The position numbers were made by a program, and so were the translations under genes. A stretch of 64,000 bases of DNA from contig OZ038487.1 in NCBI GenBank assembly GCA_964036315.1, positions 56,150,909 to 56,214,908 on the forward strand, in the 5' to 3' direction. Under the pieces are notes generated by a model that saw only the letters and a program-made list of their open reading frames with translations, was not told the DNA's origin and did not search any database. Shown piece after piece: positions 32,225 to 42,880 of the stretch. Position 1 is the first letter of the stretch. Each line of letters starts with the position of its first letter. The DNA comes from Acanthosepion esculentum (Eukaryota > Mollusca > Cephalopoda > Sepiida > Sepiidae).

Positions 32225-34044
32225 AAACAGGTTAATACAAACACTTTTAGGTGGATAGATATAAACAGGTAGATAGAGAAATCAATATACGGACAGTGTT
32301 CACACTGACAAATAGACAGAGAAAAAAAGATAGAGTGAGTGATTGATTTAAAAATGGTGAGTAATTCAATACATTGATATCCGAACACATCAGTAAAGCA
32401 GATATAGTAACAGTATATAAATATAGATAGAATAACAGAATGAAGTTATCATTTGATGAATGTATATTGATTGGTAGAGTTCAAAATAAATATTTACTTT
32501 TAATAGGGTGATAAATAGACACATACATAGATAGTTACATCAACTGACTGGTTAGATAGATACATACCTATATAGACAAATAGATTTGAACAGTGATAGA
32601 TAGATAGATAGATATATACATATATAGACAAATAGATTCGAACAGTGATAGATAGATAGATAGATAGATATATACATATATAGATAAATAGATTTGAACA
32701 GTGATAGATAGATAGATAGATATATACATATATAGACAAATAGATTTGAACAGTGATAGATAGATAGATAGATACATATATAGACAAATAGATTTGAACA
32801 GTGATAGATAGATAGATAGATAGATATATACATATATAGACAAATAGATTTGAACAGTGATAGATAGATAGATAGATAGATATATACATATATAGACAAA
32901 TAGATTTGAACAGTGATAGATAGATAGATAGATATATACATATATAGACAAATAGATTTGAACAGTGATAGATAGATAGATAGATATATACATATATAGA
33001 CAAATAGATTTGAACAGTGATAGATAGATAGATAGATATATACATATATAGACAAATAGATTTGAACAGTGATAGATAGATAGATAGATACATATATAGA
33101 CAAATAGAATTGAACAGTGATAGATAGATAGATAGATACATATATAGACAAATAGAATTGAACAGTGATAGATAGATAGATAGATAGATAGATATATACA
33201 TATATAGACAAATAGATTTGAACAGTGATAGATAGATAGATAGATAGATATATACATATATAGACAAATAGATTTGAACAGTGATAGATAGATAGATAGA
33301 TAGATATATACATATATAGACAAATAGATTTGAACAGTGATAGATATATAGATAGATAGATAGATAGATATATACATATATAGACAAATAGATTTGAACA
33401 GTGATAGATAGATAGATAGATATATACATATATAGACAAATAGATTTGAACAGTGATAGATAGATAGATAGATATATACATATATAGACAAATAGATTTG
33501 AACAGTGATAGATAGATAGATATATACATATATAGACAAATAGAATTGAACAGTGATAGATAGATAGATAGATATATATATATACATATATAGTCAAATA
33601 GATTTGAACAGTGATAGATAGATAGATAGATAGATAGATATATACATATATAGACAAATAGAATTGAACAGTGATAGATAGATATATATATATATATACA
33701 TATATAGTCAAATAGATTTGAACAGTGATAGATAGATAGATAGATATATACATATATAGACAAATAGATTTGAACAGTGATAGATAGATAGATAGATAGG
33801 TAGGTAGATAGATAGATAATGAACAAACTGAGCTAGAGAGATACATTCAAACATATATACATGCATACATAATCAAAGAGATTTAAACATAGTGAGATAG
33901 ATGGATACATAGACATACATAGACAAAGAGATGGGAATACAGTGAGATAGACAGATACATACATACATAGATAAACAAATCTGAACAAAATGAAATAGAT
34001 ACATACATGCATAAATACATAGACAAATAGATTGGAACACAGTG

Positions 34045-34076
<32 letters not shown>

Positions 34077-34080
34077 TTCA
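32225..34080 (+). repeat. (GATA)n minisatellite punctuated by GAACAGTG
   Basis: The core at 32575-33815 has about 23 units of TTGAACAGTGATAGATAGA plus TATACATATATAGACAAATA, 48-66 bp each. Flanks on both sides (32225-32420, 33840-34080) hold diverged units such as GGAACACAGTGAGATAG. Homogeneous centre and decayed edges are typical of tandem arrays evolving by unequal exchange. All long frames (SIYLSITVQIYLSIYVYIY) are artefacts. Confidence 0.97.
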
Positions 34081-34179
34081 TAAGTACAGAGGAGAAATAT
34101 TGGGTAGAGGATTTTACAAGAAGGCTACATTTCTAATTCTTTAATTTCAGTGTTCAAAACTTTTTTTTAATTTCAGTGT

Positions 34180-34445
34180 TCAAATAACATTTACCGGCCT
34201 GAATGTCCGAGAAATTTTCATAGAAAATATTCGTTCTTCGACAGGATTTGAACCTGTATCCTATACAGAACCGTCATATAGCCTGTCGAAGGATGAAGTT
34301 TTCTATGAAAATTTCTCAGACATTCAGGCCGGTAAATGTTATTTAATACTGTTTATTATAAAACAGAGCATTTACTTAAATACTTGTATCTATAAAAAAG
34401 AATGTTAAACATAAAAAAATGTCTTTAAATAATTGTTGGACTTTG
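34180..34445. repeat. SINE-B inverted junction
   Basis: A minus-oriented partial copy (34187-34278) stops in the anticodon arm and is joined directly to a plus copy that begins at the 3' end of the T arm (GTCGAAGGATGAAG). Its body and tail continue to about 34440. Confidence 0.65.
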
Positions 34446-34567
34446 TTCATTTCATAATGTGTGATGTCATTTGTTTACATTTTATACGCCATGAGCAGTT
34501 ATGAATGTACGTGAAAGATTCATGGAAGATTGAAGTTTATAAGCAGTAAATTTGACCTTGCCAACTG

Positions 34568-34815
34568 AATGATGCTTTGTGGCTGAGCAGTAAGCCATGT
34601 CAGGCTATATGACGGCTTCGTATAGGATACAGGTTCAAATCCTGTCGAAGGACGAATATTTTCTATGAAAATTTCTCAGACATTCAGGCCGGTAAATGTT
34701 ATTTAATACTGTTTCTTATAAACAGAGCATTTACTTAAATACTTGTATCTATAAAAAGAATCTTAAACATAAAAAAAATAATGTCTTTAAATAATCGTCG
34801 GACTTTGTCTATTTC
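34568..34815 (+). repeat. SINE-B unit with tRNA-like head
   Basis: The tRNA-like part 34568-34656 has GTGGCTGAGCAGTAAGCC as D arm, GTCAGGCTATATGAC as anticodon arm and ACAGGTTCAAATCCTGT as T arm with 5 paired bases. It lies about 367 bp downstream of the equivalent point of the previous copy, joined by the conserved spacer. Confidence 0.7.

Positions 34816-34818
<3 letters not shown>

Positions 34819-34875
<57 letters not shown>
34819..34875. repeat. (TA)n microsatellite
   Basis: TA array of about 55 bp. Confidence 0.95.
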
Positions 34876-34876
<1 letters not shown>

Positions 34877-34954
34877 CTATGCCTTTCAAGAAAATCTGAA
34901 TGAGTGAATTTGCTTTAAATGCAAATATAACTCTACTTGATTTTGTAACTTCTG

Positions 34955-35105
34955 TAGTCCTGCAGTCCAAGCATGCCTTATCAGACTGTGGTTTCTCCTG
35001 CAAAGGGGGACATAGCTTTGAATCCTGCTGAAGAGCACATTTTTCTCTAATAAGATTTCTCGAGTGTGCAGGCCAATAAACATAATAAATACTGTCTAAG
35101 ATAAA
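34955..35105 (+). repeat. diverged SINE-B copy
   Basis: Keeps GCTTTGAATCCTGCTGAAGA (T arm and acceptor) and the body end GTGCAGGCCAATAAACAT; the head is strongly altered. It represents an older subfamily. Confidence 0.55.
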
Positions 35106-35264
35106 TGGAACATCAACACAAAAATCACATTTGAAGGAATACATACATATATATCAGTATTTTCTTTAATTTCAGAAGGAATAATATAATAGTCCATGCT
35201 TTTAATATAAAAATAAGCCATATTTTCTCAGGCTTTATACACTTGGTTGGCTGACTGATTTGTT

Positions 35265-35505
35265 TTTTATGGCTTATCAACTTTTTCCAGGTTATTTAAA
35301 GCCAGAAATATTTTTAAAGGTAAGAATTTTGGGGGATAATGATTTACTGATATAATTCCTACTAATTAACCCATAGGTGGCAGGGAGAAGAGGTAGATTC
35401 ATACCTTTCCCAAGGGTATTTGTGCCTAACTGAATGTAAAGAACTTAACTGGAATTGGAACTCAGCTCTACGATTTCCAATTCTGAGCTGTTATTCCAGG
35501 TATAT
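35265..35505 (-). repeat. composite SINE, 5S head missing
   Basis: On the minus strand: box-B-like GCTGAGTTCCAATTCC, SINE-E body, then the tail TTTCTGGCTTTAAATAACCT..GTTGATAAGCCATAAAAA, as at 27.06 kb. The region upstream of the tRNA-like part has no 5S homology, so the copy is 5'-truncated. Confidence 0.65.
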
Positions 35506-35539
35506 GATACACTGTAAATATAAATGTGTTTGAGATATA

Positions 35540-36255
35540 CTATATAGTGTGCAATGAGTAAATTATCGCCATTTTATATTTTTACATTCACACATGGTCA
35601 TTTTTTGTTTTGGATTTTGTCCAAAATAGTCAACTATAGTAGGGTCAGTTGGGCACTGTCTGTGAGAAAAGAGCACCATGACACAATCCACTCTGTCAGA
35701 AATTTGGAAACAACATGCTGTACTGCTTGGCATTCATACCAGAAACTCCAATACGAACATTTCAGAGTGTTTAGATGCCAATCTGAGGAAAGTGCAGAGG
35801 ATTCAGAAATATTAAATGAGTCTAATGGTGATTACGAATGTCTGATCGTTCTGATAGGAAAAAAACTCCCAAATTTGTTAGTGAGGGCCTCAGAGACCTA
35901 CATCAAGTGCCTTGAGGAGGTCCTGGGTCAAGAGGGTGGCTGCTGGAAGACCCTTTCTGGCAACAAGACTCTGCACCATACCACACAAGCAGGAGAACCC
36001 AATTATGGTTTTCAGACTATTTCTGTGATCACATCACCCTTTACATCTGACCACCTAACTCCCCAGACTGCAACCCTCTTGATTATTATGTGTGGGGCAC
36101 AGTTTAGTGAGAGACCTTGTAACATCAAAAATAAATACTCTTTAGTATTTCAGGATATTTTTGTATAATTTTGGTAAATATATCTGTTAAAATGAGATGT
36201 CAGTGTTACTTTCATTTTTATGTAATTTTGACCACAATTTATCTATCGCACCCAA

Positions 36256-36258
<3 letters not shown>
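35540..36258 (+). mobile_element. Tc1/mariner-superfamily element, internally deleted
   Basis: Ends GTGCAATGAGTAAATTATCG (35550) and the complement of GTGCGATAGATAAATTGTGG (36233-36253) are terminal inverted repeats of the type seen at 16.7-17.6 kb. The open frame 35554-36168 begins in the left terminal sequence and reads FRVFRCQSEE, SETYIKCLEEVLGQEGGCWK, NKTLHHTTQAG, SPFTSDHLTPQTATLL. The LDYY-type motif is frameshifted and the DNA-binding domain missing. At about 700 bp it is a deletion derivative. Confidence 0.7.

Positions 36259-36261
<3 letters not shown>

Positions 36262-36316
<55 letters not shown>
36262..36316. repeat. (TG)n-(TA)n microsatellite
   Basis: Compound array beside the transposon end. 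Confidence 0.95.
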
Positions 36317-36443
36317 CATAATGAGAAGCCACGTATAGTTTCTTAATATGTATATAATATAGAAAAAACAACTGAAAAGTTGCAAATTAAAAAAAATTGA
36401 ATGTTTTTTGTGAAAGTATTTATTTATATTTTTTTCTATATAT

Positions 36444-36490
36444 ATATTTGATATTTCAGATCGGCCCCGATCTTTCTTCAGAAATGGCTG
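36444..36490 (-). ncRNA. hammerhead ribozyme candidate (intact core)
   Basis: The minus strand reads CTGAAGA (36481-36475, matching CUGANGA), one A, a stem II AGATCG-GGGC-CGATCT with six perfect pairs (36473-36458), then GAAA (36457-36454). ATAT-CAA-ATAT can form a short stem III. It lies on the same strand as, and downstream of, a PLE GIY-YIG fragment, the place where Penelope-like elements are known to carry hammerheads in their pseudo-LTRs. Stem I pairing was not resolved, so activity is not claimed. Confidence 0.7.
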
Positions 36491-36736
36491 TTTTCAGAAG
36501 TTTGTTTACATTAAGTAGCATCCGTCGTGAGACGTGGACGTTACATGATATGGAATGCAACTGTGTTTGAATATTTCTAATGTAAATCTAACTGTAGTAA
36601 TATTTTAGATGTTGTTTAAAAAATTTTTTAACTATATCTAACAAAAATGTTTTGTTTAACTATTGAAATATTTATAAAGATTTAAAATACCCAAGTCTTT
36701 ATTTAACCCTAATTTATATGTATTTAATTTTAAAAT

Positions 36737-37030
36737 CTAGTATTTTTCTTTTTTTCTGCATGTGTATGTGGAACTGAAATCAGAATCTATCAATACACAT
36801 TTACAGTTTTCTAATGAGTGTCCTGGTTGATTAAAATGTTCAGCTATGGGGGAATAAGGATTGTTTTGATGTATGGTTAGTTTATGGTTGTTGAAGCGAA
36901 ATCTAAAATTATTTCCAGATTCACCAATATATCCACTATTGGGACATATTGTGCAGAATAAATAGTAGATTATGTTATGGCTATCAGAGGTGAGGCGAGG
37001 TGGGTGTATCTTGATATTGGTGTTGGGTAC
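36737..37030 (-). pseudogene. PLE GIY-YIG endonuclease domain
   Basis: An open minus frame of about 97 codons without a start reads HPPRLTSDSHNIIYYLFC, TICPNSGYIGESGNNFRFRF, NNHKLTI, PIAEHFNQPGHSLENC and ends at a stop near 36737. NIIYY and GYIGES correspond to the GIY and YIG motifs; FRFRFNNHK supplies the conserved Arg; the CTIC pair and AEHFNQPGH resemble the zinc-linked part of Penelope-type endonucleases. No reverse transcriptase is left upstream, where (TA)n begins at 37.04 kb. Confidence 0.75.
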
Positions 37031-37035
37031 AGAAA

Positions 37036-37037
<2 letters not shown>

Positions 37038-37070
<33 letters not shown>
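37038..37070. repeat. (TA)n microsatellite
   Basis: Separates the endonuclease fragment from the next PLE-type segment. Confidence 0.9.
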
Positions 37071-37071
<1 letters not shown>

Positions 37072-37074
<3 letters not shown>

Positions 37075-37335
37075 TAAATTAACTGATTTAAAAATATGGT
37101 TTCATCGCCACACAGGAATTACCATGTTTCAAAAACAGAAACTAAAAACTTCAAATTCAATTATATATTTAAATTTAAAATCCTTAGTTCTGTTTTATCC
37201 TCAAGCGAATTTTGGAATAACTTATTTTGAAATTTACTGAGTTTTAAAAGCACATACATGCATAATTTTTGTTTCCAAGGATACAGAGAAATCCAATCAC
37301 TTAGACAGGGGCAGTAGCGTGTTCTTTTTATTAAC
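37072..37335 (+). repeat. PLE-associated dispersed repeat
   Basis: Plus copy of the 14.56-14.86 kb repeat (GGAATTACCATGTTTCAAAA, AGCGAATTTTGGAATAACTT, CTTAGACAGGGGCAGTAGCG). Confidence 0.55.
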
Positions 37336-37676
37336 TATTATTGAGTTACAGTTGAAAAGATATTACATCTAGGTAGGGTAGGTGTGCCTTATTCAACGAA
37401 TTATGACATCTGTTCAACACATGTCGTCTGTTTTTTTTTTCCTTTTTTTATCTACGGTAAAAATTTTTTGGGCATTTTATTCGTTAAATTCGTACTTGTA
37501 TACATACAGATTCTTTCTGAAAGGGGTGTTTGGATTAGAATCCGTTGTATTGAACTACAATTTTAAAATATTATTTTTACTTTTAATTACTATTAGATTA
37601 AATTATTTTTAAAACAAATAAATGTAATATAATTACTTAAATTATTTAAAATTATTACTGTTCTTCCTTTTTTTAC

Positions 37677-37680
<4 letters not shown>
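37336..37680. other. AT-rich sequence without recognised feature
   Basis: Nothing supported; short open frames only. Confidence 0.4.

Positions 37681-37730
<50 letters not shown>
37681..37730. repeat. (TA)n microsatellite
   Basis: TA array of about 48 bp. Confidence 0.95.
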
Positions 37731-37731
<1 letters not shown>

Positions 37732-38034
37732 TTGATAGAGAGATTGTATTTATTTTTATAGGCACATACACACGTGAAATAAAATATTGTACATCTGTAT
37801 AGGCATGAGCATGTTAGTATTAATATAAATAAGCACTGATGTAAATCTGTTTATAATTGTTGGTATGCATATATTTTAAAATGTGAATACATTTATGGAG
37901 CGAAGTGTTTTTGTGTCATATATGAGTGGGAGTGCATTTGTTTATCACTGTATGTAGATATGATTGATTGTGTGCATGTATATGCATTCTGATTAGCTGA
38001 AGAGGTCAGATAAAAACAGCCAATGTGAACTCTG

Positions 38035-38820
38035 ATGTGGTCAAGTCAAAGGAGGAGTCACAAAAGAAAGAATGAGAAAAATTGGCAAAAATGGAAGAAA
38101 GAGAATATAGAATAAAAATGTGAGAAATAAAAATGAAAGAAATTGGGAAAATGAAAGAAAGAACATATAGAATAAAAAATGAAGTGTAAGAATCCATGGA
38201 GAAAAAAGAAAGAAGTAAGAAGAGAAGAAAGGAGTTAAAAAAAAAGAAAGAATGAAAGAGTGTTAGAGAAAGAAATTGGTAAAAATGAAAGAAACAATGG
38301 ACAGAATAATAAATTAACATGTGAGAAAGAAAGAAAGAAATAAAGAAAGAAAGCAAGAAAATTTATTAGAGAAAGAAATTGGAAAAATGAATGATAAAAA
38401 GATAATTTATAAGAAAGAAAGAAAGAAAAAGAATTTGAGGAAGAAATTGAGAAAATTGAAAGAAATTACAGACAGAGGAAAGAAAGACGTATGAAACAAT
38501 GGAAAAACTAAGAAGGTAAGAAAAATACAAAAGAAAGAAAGGAAAAGAAAGAAGGAAAGAAAGAAAGAAAAAAGAAAATAAAATAAAGAAAGAATATAAA
38601 AAAGAAAGAATATAAAAAAGAAAGAATATAAAAAAGAAAGAATATAAAAAAGAAAGAATATAAAAAGAAAGATAAAGAAAGAAAGAATATAAAAAAGAAA
38701 GATAAAGAAAGAAAGAATATAAAAAAGAAAGATAAAGAAAGAAAGAATATAAAAAAAAAAGATAAAGAAAGAAAGAAAGAGAGAAGAACAGAAAAGAAAG
38801 AAAATATCAAATATCTGAAA
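38035..38820 (+). repeat. purine-rich tandem DNA (GAAA and GAAAGAATATAAAAAA)
   Basis: Mostly A and G on the plus strand. From 38580 to 38770, units AAAGAAAGAATATAAAA repeat about ten times with inserted GATAAAGAAAG. Reverse frames rich in F, L, S are artefacts. Confidence 0.9.
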
Positions 38821-39189
38821 AAGGGATAAAAGACATGAAATCAATAAAAGATGAAACTTTGTCAAAGGAATCAAGAAGAGAAAGATGAGCAGATGAAGAT
38901 AAAAGGATATCAATAAAGAATGCGAATAGCAAGATGAAGATGAAAGGCATGAATTAAGGGAGATCATTTTTCAGAAGTTAAAATGAATGAAGGAGAGGGA
39001 TTTTGAGAAGTGGAGATAAAAATTATAGAAAATGGTAGAGAGTAATGACAAGTAAAAGGAAGAGGAGCAAAAGTAAAAATGCTTTGAAAAAAGAAAGTGA
39101 CAAGATTTAGATGAGGAGAGAATGTGGTACAATTCCTTTAAAAGAAGCCAAGAATTTGAAATGAAGGAAATATATTGGAATGTAGAGAG

Positions 39190-39395
39190 CATTGTTTTTT
39201 TTTTAATACCGTGTCCCTTTAGGACATAGCCAATCATGGCTCTCCACAGATTTCCTTTTCTTTATTACTTGTGAATTGACTTAGGAAAGATAGTGAACCA
39301 TCTTCACAGTTTTGATTTTTTTAAATCATTTCACCTCAAGCAAGGCAATAAAGCCACTATGATTCAAGAGGTTACTGTGTAGGAAGAAAACTGAG
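39190..39395 (-). pseudogene. LINE-R end and LINE-C 3' UTR scrap
   Basis: The minus strand at 39.24-39.21 kb reads MIGYVLKGHG, the LINE-R tail. 39308-39390 is the reverse of the LINE-C UTR end (TTGCCTTGCTTGAGGTGAAA). Confidence 0.55.
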
Positions 39396-39479
39396 AAAAC
39401 ATTGCTGTTGATAAAGGACAATAAAATGAACAGGATTCAAGGAGAAAGAAGATTTCAGAGTATTCCTTTTTTTTAGACT

Positions 39480-39605
39480 AATTGCTATTCATGGTGAGAG
39501 CTCAGTCTACTCTGCTATTTAACCCCTAGCCGGGGTAAGAGTGAAAAAATGGATTCTTGCCTCTCCTAAAGGTTTTTGTGTGAAAGGGAACACAATGGAA
39601 GAGGC
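39480..39605 (-). repeat. SINE-E partial copy
   Basis: The minus strand holds AACCTTTAGGAGAGGCAAGA and AATAGCAGAGTAGACTGAGC. Both ends are missing, the right one being replaced by (GA)n. Confidence 0.5.
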
Positions 39606-39617
39606 CAGAATTTTTGA

Positions 39618-39862
39618 GAGAGGAGAGAGAGAGAGAGAGAGAAGAGAGAGAGAGAACAAAGAGAGGAGAGAGAGAGGAGAGAGAGAAGAGAGAGAGAGAA
39701 GAAAGAGAGGAGAGAGAGAGGAGAGAGAGAAGAGAGAGAGAGAGAAGAGAGAGAGAAGAGAGAGAGAAGAGAGAGAGAAGAGAGAGAGGAGAGAGAAGAG
39801 AGAGAGAGAAGAGAGGAGAGAGAGAGAGAGAGGAGAGAGAAGAGAGAGAGAGAGAGAGACTG
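39618..39862. repeat. (GA)n with (GAGAA) variants
   Basis: About 245 bp purely of G and A on the plus strand. The overlapping R/E-rich frames are artefacts. Confidence 0.95.
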
Positions 39863-41430
39863 AAATACATGAAAAGAATGGAGAAAAGAAAGGGTTGTAA
39901 AAAGGAAAGGGAAAAAAGATTGGAAAAAAGGAAAGGGAAAAGAAAGGATCGGGTAAAATGGAGAGCGACAAGTGACAAAGTAAAACTTAAACTGAGGAGA
40001 AAAGGCAAAGGAGCAAAATTGATAAAAGAAAGAGAGTGAGCAAAATCTGAGAGAAAAATATGGGAGAGAATGACATTTTTAAAGGAGCAGGAAAGAGAGC
40101 AACAGTGGTTGAAAAATTTTAAAAGTGAAGAGTGGCTAAGAAGTATGTAAAGCAGGTAACGGAAGAAAGGGAAAAACTTCTATATGCAGATTGCCAGAGG
40201 TGGGAGGTGCTGATTAAAACAAAACACAAAAATGGTTAGTAGGGGGAGGGATAAAAAGAAGTGGTGCAAGGAAAATCATGGGGGTGGATATAGAAATTGG
40301 ATGATGAAAAGTGGGAGAAAAAGTAGGTGGGATTTTGATAAACTGAATTTGGAAGAAGGTGAAGAAATTAGGGGAAAATAATTAAGACAGATGAAAAGGA
40401 AGAACTGATGACATATAAAAAGGAGAAAAGATGAAATAAAAAGAAAGAAAGATCCAAGAAGGAGTAGAGTTAGAGAAGGAAAAGGTAAAGGATTGTAAGA
40501 GATAAGTAAGGTCCAGTCTGATGAGTTTTATTGATCCTGACACTTTCTCCCTAAATGCCTTGCCTACATGAAAGCGGAGACCAGCAGAGATCAGCAGAGA
40601 CCAGAGGGTTGGAAAAGGATTGTAAGGAGGTAGGAGAGTAGGAAGAGAGAGAGAGAGAGAAAGAGAAAGATAAGCCATAAAAGGTGGTGTGGAGGTGGGT
40701 TGAGAGTAGGTAAGGAAAAAGTGATGATAAAATATGAGAGAGTGTTAGCATGTCCCATGGGTGTTGGGATCCAGGGTAAGGGTACTGGGCTGAAATCAAA
40801 CAACAAACAAGGACAAATGTACCAAAGAAAAGAGTAATGAAATACCTACAAGTATGGACAGCATGTCACAAATTGCATATAAACATGTGTAGTTTCGGTG
40901 TACATATTTATATCTATATCTTTCAATCAATCGACCTAAGTGCTTGTAAAAGAGGAAGAGAATTAGAGGCAGAGTGGGGGTGGTTGTAAACCAGAGAGAG
41001 AGAGAAAGCCACTTTGATGACTCAAGTTTTTGCCTACTTAAAATCAGTTATCATGTAACACACATACTCAAACATACATATTTATAAAGCTTGTTTGTAG
41101 ACATACACATTTATTTCCAAACACAGAGATGGAGTGGTGGAGGGAAAGAGTCACAAATGATAAGTCAATCAATTTAAAGGAAGTCTAACCTCTTATATTT
41201 TTATTAATTTATTGAGAAATAAAGTTGAAAACGTGTTTTTATATATAAAATATGTAAATGATAATGGTAATATTAGCAGTTAGTTTTCCAAGTTCAGTAG
41301 CTGTTATTGCACTTTCCAGTTTTGGTGATAGTCAGGGATGTTTCCTTCCTAGCCTTTTGTTTGAAGTAGTGTGGAATGTCGACATCTTCATTATGTCATT
41401 ATTTTCTCTTCAAGTTACATTTAATATCCA
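39863..41430. other. purine-biased sequence, no gene
   Basis: The plus strand stays A/G-rich to about 40.85 kb, with short (GA)n at 40.64 and 41.0 kb, then becomes ordinary AT-rich DNA. No conserved frame was seen. Confidence 0.4.
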
Positions 41431-41432
41431 TT

Positions 41433-41820
41433 TTAGCTGTTGCTTTTGTTGAAAGTCCTCATGAAATGTGGCTTTTTCTTTTTTATGATTAATGCTTCCA
41501 TTATTTTAAATCTTTTTTTACATTTGGATGAGTATATTATGCTTGCATTTTCTACTAGTATGTTTTGGATGGAGTCTGGTAAGTTTATGTGTCTCTTTAA
41601 ATGGGTTCTGATGGAGCTGTGGTCTGACAGGTGTAACGTAAGGATCTGGAGAGCCATGTAGTAGTGTGACTAATGTAATTATTTACGAGTTCAGTTTGAT
41701 CAGGAACTCTGTTCCTTAAGAGGCATTTGAACTCGTAAATAATGTTCGTTTTTTGTAGTTTTGATTTTGCAGGTGTGTAGTTATTTTTGAGGATAATTTT
41801 AGCCTTATAAGAAAAAGCCA
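41433..41820 (-). pseudogene. PLE GIY-YIG endonuclease, second type
   Basis: On the minus strand one frame reads KLQKTNIIYEFKCLLRNRVP, NNYISHTTTWLSRSLRYTC, and after a frameshift HLSDHSSIRTHLKRHINLPD, SIQNILVENASII and KIMEALIIKKKKP. NIIYEF and NYIS..TT.LSR.L match GIY, YIG (G replaced by S) and the conserved Arg. It differs clearly from the 36.8-kb domain, so two PLE lineages are present. The tail is the same family as at 19.1 kb. Confidence 0.7.
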
Positions 41821-41836
41821 ACATTCAATAACATTA

Positions 41837-42003
41837 TCTGTCTATATTTCTGAGATGAGGTATTACGTACATTATTTACATTATTCGAACTATTGTCCTC
41901 ATCTTTGTCACTATATTTATTACAACATTTGTAAACTCCGGCCTTCTTCAGGTGGTTGGAATATTGAAAAATGAGGACAATAGTCCGAATAATGTAAATA
42001 ATA
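41837..42003 (-). repeat. truncated SINE-A inserted in PLE, with 12-bp target duplication
   Basis: TCAATAACATTA occurs at 41825-41836 and 42004-42015. Between them is a minus-oriented SINE-A 3' portion (AACCACCTGAAGAAGGCCGG as complement) followed by a short inverted duplicate of its own 3' end (AATAGTCCGAATAATGTAAA, 41980-42000). The host sequence on both sides is a plus-oriented PLE tail. Confidence 0.75.
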
Positions 42004-42330
42004 TCAATAACATTAATTAAGAACACAGCCACATTGTGCTGACTGTGTTCAGAAAATAAAACATCCCTATAACTCTAGAAACATACACAAAACCCATACA
42101 TCCAGTTAAAAAGTAAAAATAAAATCATCCTTGATAATGACTAAAAGTATATCTGAAAGTGTTTGGAATTACAGAACATTTGAATAGTTTCTATACACTC
42201 TGTGTCCAGAAAAGAAAACACTTGTTCAAGCACAAGAGTAATTAAATAAAAAGTTTAATTCCAATACCTTGTCTGTCATCTTTAATGAAACATGTATAAA
42301 TGAGAGATTGCTGCCTAAATACACAACACA
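42004..42330 (+). pseudogene. PLE endonuclease tail joined to N-terminal fragment
   Basis: The plus strand reads an HNVLTVF-like end of the endonuclease, a stop, about 70 bp of spacer, and then IKSSLIMTKSISES, FLYTLCPEKKTLVQAQE, LNKKFNSNTLSVIFNETCIN, ERLLPKYTT in shifted frames, ending in (CA)n. This is the same head-to-tail order as at 19.28-18.82 kb (minus) and 56.69-57.06 kb (plus). Confidence 0.65.
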
Positions 42331-42559
42331 CACACACACACAGTGTATTATCATTACACCCATCAAATGGCTTTCATAATTAAATTAATGAATCAACTTT
42401 TGTCTTTTATGAATGCCATATTCTTTGGCTTGTTTTAGGCTTTCTCCATGTGAACAGGAGTTTATTTTTTGAATAATAAGAATTGCATGTCACTGGGGGT
42501 GGGACACCAAGATTTTAGAGATGCTTAAGTAGGGCATGCCAAAAAAAGGTTGGGAATAA

Positions 42560-42880
42560 CTGATGTATCCTGTGTGTATCGAATTTTCCTAGCCCTCTTT
42601 CCTCATTATGTGCACTAGAATTTTCAGTTTCTGATGTTAATTATAAGTGTCCTTTTTGTTTCCATTTTCTCTAAAACTTTGTTGTTGTCCATGGTATTCT
42701 CAGCATTCTTCCATAGAGCCACATTTCTGATGCTTCAATCTCTTCTTCGTCTGTGAGGAGATTGTCCTGCATTCACTGCCATATAGGGCTGATATTACAT
42801 AACAGTTAAGTAATCTTTTCTTTGTTTCTGATGAAGATTTTCCAGTTTCTTAACAGGTCCTTAATAATCATGACTAGAGG
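42560..42880 (-). pseudogene. LINE-R fragment
   Basis: Reverse-oriented blocks (AGAATGCTGAGAATACCATG as complement at 42.69 kb) as in 23.5-24.0 kb. Confidence 0.55.

Noticed and set aside
32500..33846. 448-codon frame on the minus strand (SIYLSITVQIYLSIYVYIY)
   Set aside because: Translation of the GATA minisatellite, open in several frames at once.
32225..34080. CRISPR-like array (regular repeats with spacers)
   Set aside because: The spacers are themselves repeats, the organism is eukaryotic, and no cas-type genes exist; it is a minisatellite.
38407..38967. 186-codon F/L/S-rich frame resembling membrane segments
   Set aside because: Complement of purine-only repeats; hydrophobicity results from TTT, CTT and TTC codons.
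39519..40039. Arg/Glu-rich and Ser/Leu-rich frames
   Set aside because: Products of (GA)n on either strand.
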